Source: CBDDEH01 sp965226865 (GTDB lineage Bacteria > Chloroflexota > Dehalococcoidia > Lucifugimonadales > JAGWBF01). From it: a stretch of 64,000 nt of DNA. This document shows positions 57,916 through 64,000 of this stretch, piece after piece (position 1 is the stretch's first letter; each line of letters starts with the position of its first letter). The translations under genes and the position numbers were made by a program. The notes beneath the pieces are model-generated. The model was not told the origin of the DNA and did no database searches. It saw nothing but the letters and a program-made list of their open reading frames with translations. Where the stretch lies: assembly GCA_965226865.1 (NCBI GenBank), contig CBDDEH010000004.1, positions 310,001 to 374,000 of the forward strand, given 5' to 3'.

Positions 57916-59406
57916 GTGTTTCGACGGCGGTCTCGGGTATTTCTCATTCTCCTAGGGCTTGTCCTTGCGGGCATTCTGCTGGCCCTGAGCGTCGGAGGCG
58001 CATCTGCCGAGGATGACGGATGGACGCGCCAGTTCGGTACCGAGGGACGAGACGCGGCCACCGGCGTGGCGGTGGCCGGCGACGGCAGCCTTTATGTGCT
58101 GGGCTGGACCACCCTTGTACTTCCTGACCAAACCAGCATGGGAGGGCTTCGCGACTCCTTTGTTCGCAAATACAGCCAGAACGGCAACGAGCTCTGGATT
58201 CGCCAGTTCGGTTCAGAGGAGGACGATACTCCCGAGGGCATCGCGCTGGATGATCAAGGCAACCTGTACGTCGTGGGCCGCGTCTACGCCCACCTACCAG
58301 ACCAGAGTAACGAGGGGCTGAACGATGCCTTCCTGCGCAAGTACGACAGCGATGGTACGGAGATATGGACCCGGCAGTTCGGTACAGAAGAGAGGGATTC
58401 AGCTCGGAGCGTGGTCGTGGATGGCGGCGGAAGCGTTTACGTCGTGGGCGAAACAAAGGGAGCCTTCCCTGGCTTTACTCACAAAGAGGCATATCGGGCG
58501 GCCTTCGTACGTAAATACGATGGCGATGGGAACGAGCTGTGGGCTCGCCAGTTCAGCACAAGGGCCGACGACTTCGCCAAGGGCGTGGCCGTTGACGGCC
58601 AGGGCAACCTGTACGTCGTAGGCTCGGTAGGCTCTCCAATAGGCGGAGAGCTGCCGGGTGAGGTCTTCCTCGGTGGCTTTAGCGACGCTTTCGTGCGCAA
58701 GTACGACGGCGATAGGAACGAGCTGTGGACCCGCCAGTTCGGCACCGGTGGCAGAGACACCGCCACGGACGTCGTGGCGGGCAGTGGAGAGGGAGTCTAC
58801 ATAGTGGGTGAGACAAACGGCGCCTTTCCTGGCCAGGACAACTTGGGCGGTGAAGATGCCTTCGTACGCAAGTACAATAGCGAAGGGAACGAGCTATGGA
58901 CCCGCCAGTTCGGTACTTCGGAGGCCGACGAGGCCAACGATGTCGCGCTGGATGGGTCTGCCAACGTGTACGTAGTGGGCGAGACTGACGAGGCTCTTCC
59001 GGATCAGACTTATGCTGGAGGGTTTGGGGACGCCTTCGTGCGCAAGTACGACGGCGACGGTGCAGAGCTGTGGACCCGCCAGTTCGGCACGGAACAGATC
59101 GACCTGGTGGATGGCGTAGACATAGATGATGAAGGCAATCTGTATCTGGTCGGACTCACCGAGGGTGTCCTTCCTGGTCAGATCAGCTTGGGCGGTCGGG
59201 ACGCGTTTGCCATCAAGATCGCCGACCCGGCTCCAACGGTCTCAGCACCAACGCTCGCACCAGGATCCGCCACCCCCACACCGGCACGTCAGGACTCGGG
59301 CGGCGGATGCACTGCAGGCCCAGGTGGAGGGACGGTGTACGCCGGCTGGCTGCTGTTGGGGCTGCTGATGACAGGGCTGGTGCTGGCGAAAAGCAGGCTG
59401 GTGTAG
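57916..59406 (+). CDS. Secreted SBBP-repeat beta-propeller protein with C-terminal anchor
   Basis: A 496-residue exported protein. The GTG start is followed by a signal peptide (VFLILLGLVLAGILLALSVGGASA). Residues 33 to about 430 contain seven repeats of about 57 residues, each starting WxRQFGT and including GNLYVVGET, DAFVRKYDGDGNEL. The number seven suggests one closed seven-bladed propeller. A Thr/Pro linker (TPTPARQDSGGG) and a C-terminal hydrophobic helix (GWLLLGLLMTGLVLA) with a basic tail follow, as in cell-surface sorting signals. The repeats are also similar at DNA level, so they could recombine. TTGACG at 57842 may be part of its promoter. Ligand unknown. Confidence 0.88.
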   Translation: MFRRRSRVFLILLGLVLAGILLALSVGGASAEDDGWTRQFGTEGRDAATGVAVAGDGSLYVLGWTTLVLPDQTSMGGLRDSFVRKYSQNGNELWIRQFGSEEDDTPEGIALDDQGNLYVVGRVYAHLPDQSNEGLNDAFLRKYDSDGTEIWTRQFGTEERDSARSVVVDGGGSVYVVGETKGAFPGFTHKEAYRAAFVRKYDGDGNELWARQFSTRADDFAKGVAVDGQGNLYVVGSVGSPIGGELPGEVFLGGFSDAFVRKYDGDRNELWTRQFGTGGRDTATDVVAGSGEGVYIVGETNGAFPGQDNLGGEDAFVRKYNSEGNELWTRQFGTSEADEANDVALDGSANVYVVGETDEALPDQTYAGGFGDAFVRKYDGDGAELWTRQFGTEQIDLVDGVDIDDEGNLYLVGLTEGVLPGQISLGGRDAFAIKIADPAPTVSAPTLAPGSATPTPARQDSGGGCTAGPGGGTVYAGWLLLGLLMTGLVLAKSRLV

Positions 59407-59444
59407 GTATCCAGATGTAGGTATCCAATCGAAGGAGCGGATCG

Positions 59445-60638
59445 ATGAGAAATGTCGCGATAGTTTCACCAATACGTACAGCGGTGGGCAGTTTCGGTGG
59501 CGCCCTGCGAAATGTCGCCGCCGCCGACCTTGCCGCCACGGTCATCAAGGAGCTACTCAACCGGAGCGGCATCGACCCCGCCAAAGTTGACGACGTAATC
59601 CTGGGCCACGGTTATCCCAGCGGGGAAAACCCGGCCATCGGACGCCTGGCGTCTTTAAAAGCAGAGCTTCCCATAGAAGTCCCTGGATATCAGCTAGACC
59701 GCCGCTGCTCCTCCGGGTTGCAGGCCGTCCTGAACGCCGCTATGCTCATTCAAACAGAAAACGCCGATGTGGTCATCGCGGGTGGCGTGGAAAGCATGAG
59801 CAACGCCGAATATTATGTCAACGAGTCTCGTTGGGGAGCGCGTTTTGGTTCGGTATCTATGCACGACCGGCTGGTCCGAGCTCGCGAAACGGTCTCCCCG
59901 GAAGAACGCTTCGGCCCCATATCCGGAATGGTGGAGACGGCCGAGAAACTGGCCAAGAAGTACGAGATTTCCCGGGAGCAGCAGGACGAGTACGCCCTTC
60001 GTAGCCACCAGCGGGCTGCGGCCGCCATAGGAGCGGGAAAGTTCGGCGAGGAAATCGCGGGAGTTCCCGTTCCCCAGCGCAAGGGTGATCCGGTGTTCGA
60101 TAAGGATGAAGGCCCCAGATCAGAGACGTCCATGGAGGCCCTTGGACGCCTGCGGCCCATTACGCCCGGAGGCACCGTCACCGCCGGCAATGCCAGCAGC
60201 CAGAACGACGCCGCCTCCGTGTGTCTGGTGGTTGGAGAAGACAAGCTGGAAGATCTGGGCCTTGAGGGTATGGCATATCTGAAGGGCTGGGCCGCGGCCG
60301 GCTGTCATCCTGCATACATGGGTGTTGGGCCTGTTCCTGCAGTGGCCAAGCTCATGTCCAAACTCGGAATGTCTCTGGGCGACATGGACCTGATCGAGGT
60401 GAACGAGGCATTCGCCGTCCAGGTGCTGGCTGTCGTGCGAGAGTGGGGGCTGCCTGACGATGACAAGCTGAACGTCAACGGGTCGGGTATTTCCCTTGGA
60501 CATCCCATCGGCGCCACCGGAGCCCGCATCATGACAACGTTGCTACACGAGATAGAGCGGCGGGACGCCCGGTTCGGGCTGGAAACCATGTGTGTTGCAG
60601 GCGGCCAGGGAGTCGCCGCTGTCTTCGAACGTCGCTAG
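59445..60638 (+). CDS. Thiolase family protein (acetyl-CoA C-acyltransferase)
   Basis: A 397-residue thiolase for condensation or cleavage of acyl-CoA. The nucleophile Cys is in LDRRCSSGLQAVLNAAML. The other catalytic elements are VNEAFAVQVLAVVREWG, the His in GSGISLGHPIGATGARI, and the second Cys in ETMCVAGGQGVAAVFE. ATG 59445 has GAAGGAG upstream. It converges on the M24 gene with 4 bases between stops. Substrate chain length cannot be read. A degradative role is plausible beside the catabolic genes nearby. Confidence 0.93.
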   Translation: MRNVAIVSPIRTAVGSFGGALRNVAAADLAATVIKELLNRSGIDPAKVDDVILGHGYPSGENPAIGRLASLKAELPIEVPGYQLDRRCSSGLQAVLNAAMLIQTENADVVIAGGVESMSNAEYYVNESRWGARFGSVSMHDRLVRARETVSPEERFGPISGMVETAEKLAKKYEISREQQDEYALRSHQRAAAAIGAGKFGEEIAGVPVPQRKGDPVFDKDEGPRSETSMEALGRLRPITPGGTVTAGNASSQNDAASVCLVVGEDKLEDLGLEGMAYLKGWAAAGCHPAYMGVGPVPAVAKLMSKLGMSLGDMDLIEVNEAFAVQVLAVVREWGLPDDDKLNVNGSGISLGHPIGATGARIMTTLLHEIERRDARFGLETMCVAGGQGVAAVFERR

Positions 60639-60642
60639 ATCG

Positions 60643-61664
60643 CTAAACGACGAAAAGGTCCCGGGGCATTGTGTACAACTGCTCGCAGCCGTCCTCGGTA
60701 ACCAGGGTCTCTTCTTCCACGAAAACCGCTCCGTTGGCCCCCGGGGCCATCAGCATCAAGAAAGTGCAAAATACGTTCCCGGGCTCCAGTACCCACCCCT
60801 CTTCTTTCTCGTGGTGGTTGTGCTCGTAGCTGTCCAGGCCGATGCCATGTACATATAGCGCCAGCTTGTCGTTATCCCCACCCTCCCTGGCGACAGTCTC
60901 TCGGATCGTGCTGAACATCTCATTGGTGTCTACCCCCGGCCTCACGAACTCGTCCAGCATCGCTGACGCCGCTTTTATTATGTTACTGGTCTCCACCTGC
61001 TTCTTTGTTGGCTCACCCACAACCATCGTCCTTCCGCAATCGGTCTGGTACCATCGGTAGTCCGCGATAGCTGCAAGGGGTACCATGGCTCCCTTTTCGA
61101 GAGTGGGACTGAACCAGCTCATCAGGCTGTAGCCGTTCAGGCCCATTACGGTGTGCACGCCTCGGCGGGTCGCAGCCTCCCGGTAGGCCACTTCTACCTC
61201 CGTCGCCGTGGCCCCTTCCTTGGCCACTCCCAGCATCTCCACGAAGGCCTCCTGGCTTAGTTGGGCCGATTCGCGAACCCCAGCCTGGCTTTATCGAGAC
61301 CCAGTTGACGAAGGGTCCGGGCCAGGGCCTCTACCGGCTGGTATGTAGTCGGTGCCGACGGTGTGTGTTTGACACAGAACCGGTCAACGTCGCCGAACAC
61401 CTTGTTGAAATGGTACTCTTCGTAGGTGACGATATTCTTGATCCAGGTCGGGAAAGCCGATAGGTATCCCAGCGCGCTATGCCCGACGACAAGTGTTGGA
61501 GGAATCGATTCGGCCCTGGGGAGAATAGCGAAGGACTCACAGGTCACGATACCGAAGGGGTGATAGTCAGACAGGTAGTCCACGTTTACAGGGGTTGTGG
61601 CTACCAGGGCGTCCAGGGTGTCTCGCTCCATGAAATCCAGCGCTCTCTTCTTGTTAAGAAGCAT
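60643..61664 (-). pseudogene. M24 (creatinase/Xaa-Pro peptidase-like) gene with internal deletion
   Basis: The 5' part (61664-61257) encodes a creatinase N-terminal domain (LLNKKRALDFMERDTLDALV to LDKARLGFANRP). The 3' part (61242-60643) encodes the pita-bread M24 domain (EMLGVAKEGATATEVEVAYRE, LYVHGIGLDSYEH, FVEEETLVTEDG). The two are in different frames and about 50 codons expected between them are missing. Reading upstream of 61242 in the second frame gives VRESAQLSQEAFVEM, the normal start of that domain. Several metal-ligand positions are already non-standard (YRWYQTDCGRT), as in non-peptidase homologues. An internal deletion, or a real pair of short proteins, are the options; deletion fits better. 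Confidence 0.75.
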
Positions 61665-61749
61665 CGCTCGCCTCCATCGTCCGCTTCGGAACGAAGCATA
61701 CCCTTACACCGGTCAAAAGAAAACCCCTCCATGGACAACAGATGATATG

Positions 61750-61785
61750 AGGACAGGCGCCGAGCTACAGCTCGGCGCCTGTCCT
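61750..61785. terminator. Terminator-like hairpin between the TSP3 gene and the M24 gene
   Basis: A perfect 16-bp GC-rich stem (AGGACAGGCGCCGAGC and its complement) with a TACA loop. It lies just downstream of the minus-strand thrombospondin-repeat gene. No clear T run follows on the minus strand. Confidence 0.55.
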
Positions 61786-61841
61786 TTCCGCGACCGTGCG
61801 GGTCAAGACGTACTCAGGCTCCCCCAGTTGCCAGAGTCCGT

Positions 61842-62862
61842 TTAGCCCATATCATTGCGCTCGTCTACGTTGTTCAGTTCGTCTGCCTCGAAAACTGCAT
61901 TGGTAGGATCGACGAAACCTTTCGTGACGCAGTTCGGGCCGTAGCAGCCTGCACCGGTGCCGTCGCCAGGTCCGATGGTCGCGCTCAGAACCCCTGTCGA
62001 AGCACCTGCCGCAAGGGCCGGAACAGCCACATTGATTGCGCCAACAGGTGTAATAACGCCACCGTCTTCGCTCCCGGTAGCAAAATCTACATCAGTTGCC
62101 GGCGAACCCGCGGTCCCTATGTTCGTGACCTCGTAGTTGAAGAACTGTGCGCAGTCCAGAGGGCCGCCAGGACACGATTCCCCAGTCGGCGGGTTCACGA
62201 GCCGCACTGTAAGATCAGGTAGGTCAGTACCCGGCACGTCCGGGTCGGAGTCATCCGGGTCGCAGGCAGTTCCGTGCCCATCTTGATCGCCATCTCTCTG
62301 ATCAGGGTTGTGCACGGTGGGACAGTTGTCGATATCATCGGGGACTCCATCCTCATCGAAGTCGTGTCTTATCGAGAACTCGATTATTCGGGGTGTGATG
62401 GTCTCGACGTCGATACTGGCTCCCAGGCCGCCTTTCTTCTGGGCCCGTGCTGTGTAAACCGCGGTTACCTCAAGGTCCCACGCGGCCCGCCCAGGCATAT
62501 GTTCGCTTATTACATGGCCAGATATGCGTTGCCCGCCCTGCGGTACGGACAAGGTCAACTGTTTGAATATGGGAGCGTCCTCCCTCCACGGGTTCCAGAT
62601 GTTTATGGCCGTTCGGTAGTTACCCGCCGTCAGCGCTGGCTTATGCGGACCGAGTTGTGGGACGCACACTACTTTGACAACGTACTGGTAGAAGACCCCA
62701 GTCTCATGGTCCTGGGCCTCTAGTGGCGTTTCTGCGTCGGCGCCGATGGTCCGTCCCTATGGTACCGGTGGCCATCAGGGCCAGCAGCGCGCCCAACGCC
62801 AGGATAACGATCAGGAGGGCGGTAATACTTACCTTCCTCCTCTCCTTGGTACCCACTAGCAT
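61842..62862 (-). pseudogene. Secreted thrombospondin type 3 / CARDB-like protein, frameshifted near its signal peptide
   Basis: The main frame (62669 to 61842, extendable to about 62745) encodes a domain with VFYQYVVKVV, then calcium-binding thrombospondin type 3 repeats (DFDEDGVPDDIDNCPTVHNP, DQRDGDQDGHGTACDPDD), then a CARDB/Ig-like domain (LPDLTVRLVNPPTGE to NAVFEADELNNVDE). It has no start or signal peptide of its own. The adjacent upstream frame supplies one: MLVGTKERRKVSITALLIV from ATG 62862, followed by a hydrophobic helix. Joining at about 62745 gives a continuous secreted protein, so one indel or sequencing error is inferred. AAAAGGAG lies upstream of the proposed start. Confidence 0.65.
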
Positions 62863-63083
62863 ATTTATGTATGTAACTCCTTTTAAAAATCTGAAGGACG
62901 TCGTGGGGGAGCCCTTCGCAGTGGGTAGTATGGGTCTGGCTGCCGTAATACGCAAGCCTACTCCAACCCGAGTCGATAGGGTCACCATTAGCCACCACAA
63001 ACCGCCCATCCTTTCAAATATTAATCAACGTTTTGGTGCTTACCTTTAGACCATCCCGCTGGCATATATCATCGGGGGACGCC

Positions 63084-63106
63084 CCCGTCCGCCTGAGGCG
63101 GACGGG
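63084..63106. repeat. Palindromic repeat CCCGTCCGCC-TGA-GGCGGACGGG
   Basis: A perfect 10-bp inverted repeat with a 3-base loop in noncoding DNA. Its core (TCCGCCT..GGCGGA) recurs at 63262-63276. Confidence 0.8.
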
Positions 63107-63123
63107 CCTCTCCAGGAAGGAGG

Positions 63124-63141
63124 CCCTTCGACAAGCTCAGG
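63124..63141. repeat. Second copy of the CCCTTCGRCAAGCTCAGG palindromic repeat
   Basis: It matches the repeat inside the IS1182-like transposase (9038-9056) at all but one position. Here it lies in a region without genes. Confidence 0.75.
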
Positions 63142-63251
63142 AAGAGCGGACAGGTTTGGGGGCCACCCCATACCCCCGGCAGAGCGGGACCTCTGCACTT
63201 CCAGATACGATTCCACCAGGACGTTCTCAGACTGACAACGCACAGCTCCCG

Positions 63252-63287
63252 CTCATGGTGATCCGCCTAAGGCGGACGAACCATGAG
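63252..63287. repeat. Composite hairpin: CTCATGGT arms around a TCCGCCT/AGGCGGA core
   Basis: Outer 8-bp arms (CTCATGGT / ACCATGAG) enclose an inner 7-bp inverted repeat sharing its core with 63084-63106. The 63010-63375 stretch otherwise holds no gene that I can support. Confidence 0.75.
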
Positions 63288-63313
63288 TAGACATCTGGCT
63301 GGGTGGTTCCGCT

Positions 63314-63342
63314 TTGCCTGGCGAAAACAGCTATGCGATAAT
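63314..63342 (+). promoter_or_regulatory. Promoter of tRNA-Gln
   Basis: TTGCCT (63314-63319), 17-base spacer, GATAAT (63337-63342), 33 bases upstream of the mature tRNA. Confidence 0.5.
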
Positions 63343-63375
63343 AGGCCCAACCTATACCAGACATCCCGCCAACAC

Positions 63376-63449
63376 TGCCCGGTGGTGTAGTGGTAGCACA
63401 GGGGACTTTGAATCCCCTAACCCTGGTTCGAATCCAGGCCGGGCAGCCA
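63376..63449 (+). tRNA. tRNA-Gln (anticodon TTG)
   Basis: A 74-nt cloverleaf: acceptor TGCCCGG pairs with CCGGGCA, the D-arm contains GTGTAGTGGTAGCAC, the anticodon loop CTTTGAA gives TTG, and the T arm contains GGTTCGAATCC. The 3' GCCA (discriminator G plus CCA) is encoded, unlike tRNA-Thr in this window. Confidence 0.95.
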
Positions 63450-63531
63450 CTTTAGCCTTTCTTGACTTCCTCCCAAGTTCTGGGATGATAGTCCCACTGT
63501 CAGCTAAGAACGATTACCAGGAGGATTCCAG

Positions 63532-63942
63532 ATGTCGGAGCAGAACAAGGAGCTTTTCCGCCGGTTCGTCGCGGAGGTTCCCAACGGAGGCAATCTGGAC
63601 TCCATAAACGATTTCTTCGACCCCAATTTCAGTTGGCATGGGCCGGGCGAGGACTTTACCGGGACCGAACGTGAGAAGCAGAACCTGGCCGCCTATCGCG
63701 AGGCTTTCCCAGACCTACATTTCCGCATCGATGATATGGTCGCCGAAGGTGACAAGGTGGCGTTGCGTTGGACCTCCACCGGAACGCACAAAGCCGACCT
63801 CATGGGCATCCCGGCTACCAACAAGAAGATGACCATGCCCGGCGTCACAATAGCTCGCTTTTCCGGCGGCAGGATCATGGAGGAGTGGGAGAGCTTCGAC
63901 ATGCTGGGAATGATGCAGCAACTGGGTGTCGTCCCCTCTTAA
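63532..63942 (+). CDS. SnoaL-like ester cyclase / nuclear transport factor 2-fold protein
   Basis: A 136-residue single-domain protein of the SnoaL polyketide-cyclase-like group. It has an N-terminal helix (QNKELFRRFVAEVPNGGNLD) and FFDPNFSWHGPGEDFTG, then FPDLHFRIDDMVAEGDKVAL, RWTSTGTHKADLMGIPATNK and the C-terminal GGRIMEEWESFDMLGMMQQLG. The family pattern is clear, but such proteins include cyclases, isomerases and hydrolases and most are uncharacterised. ATG 63532 has a good AGGAGG upstream. A further gene starts 24 bases after its stop. Confidence 0.88.
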   Translation: MSEQNKELFRRFVAEVPNGGNLDSINDFFDPNFSWHGPGEDFTGTEREKQNLAAYREAFPDLHFRIDDMVAEGDKVALRWTSTGTHKADLMGIPATNKKMTMPGVTIARFSGGRIMEEWESFDMLGMMQQLGVVPS

Positions 63943-63966
63943 CTATGGCACGAAAAAGGTGGCGTG

Positions 63967-64000
63967 ATGACCTATAAGCTTCCGAAGATAGACCTGGGTT
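63967..64000 (+). CDS. Start of a gene cut by the window edge
   Basis: ATG 63967, preceded by AAGGTGG, opens a frame MTYKLPKIDLG that continues past the last base. Eleven residues are too few to name a family. The opening vaguely resembles an aldo-keto reductase start. Confidence 0.4.
   Translation, partial: MTYKLPKIDLG

Noticed and set aside
63033..63290. Plus-strand open frame of 85 codons through the repeat cluster
   Set aside because: Most of its residues come from the palindromic repeats (for example RLRRT); it is not a credible protein.

Overview
The window looks like a stretch of chromosome from a free-living bacterium, most likely a Chloroflexota member of the Dehalococcoidia/SAR202 type. 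That assignment is an inference. It rests on moderately high GC, dense housekeeping operons, LL-diaminopimelate aminotransferase (DapL) next to DapF, a PPi-type phosphofructokinase, several amidohydrolase-2 enzymes and the small palindromic repeats seen at 9.0 kb and 63.1 kb. No rRNA is present. Two tRNAs (Thr-TGT, Gln-TTG) and the RNase P RNA are.

Layout. 1-3.3 kb, minus strand: uvrC (cut by the window edge), a small membrane protein, rpiB and xerD. 3.4-7.4 kb, plus strand: thrB-lysC-glycosyltransferase, then a TPR protein. 7.4-16.9 kb is a disturbed accessory region. A truncated Ig-like gene abuts an IS3-family element that itself carries an inserted IS1182-like element. It is followed by a dipeptide-type ABC transporter operon whose binding-protein gene is broken twice, once by a 159-bp MITE-like insertion and once by a 44-bp perfect palindrome carrying a stop codon. 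17-29.2 kb: a TauE/SafE permease, tRNA-Thr, a cupin, PPi-PFK, an amidohydrolase, an FmdB-type zinc ribbon, lipB, a PIG-L deacetylase, a cysteinyl-tRNA-synthetase-like protein fused to a GT2 glycosyltransferase, a coiled-coil zinc-ribbon protein, rnpB, a two-subunit TPP decarboxylase and birA.

29.4-35.1 kb is a histidine operon (hisZ-like, hisG, hisD, hisC, hisB). It converges on a long minus-strand purine operon (guaA-purD-purE-HAD phosphatase-purB-purC-DUF3105-purS, 42.5 to 35.1 kb). A divergent promoter drives a plus-strand housekeeping run: tsaC, a prenyl-synthetase homologue, pgk, tpiA, miaA, dapF, dapL, hflX. 50.7-64 kb is a mixture of catabolic and surface genes: a LOG-family fragment, epoxide hydrolase, amidohydrolase, an ICL/PEP-mutase enzyme, a zinc-ribbon protein, a hemerythrin-like protein, the ComM-type AAA ATPase, a seven-repeat SBBP beta-propeller, a thiolase, a broken M24-family gene, a frameshifted thrombospondin-3-repeat protein, a cluster of palindromic repeats, tRNA-Gln and a SnoaL-like protein.

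The most interesting points are these. First, the CysRS-like/GT2 fusion sits directly upstream of a PIG-L deacetylase, a combination reminiscent of the enzyme types used for mycothiol or bacillithiol. Second, the nested transposons and the related MITE share ends and 8-bp target duplications of the form CAATNATG. Third, a short palindromic repeat is inserted in frame inside a transposase. All family assignments come from motifs read by eye. No database search was run.
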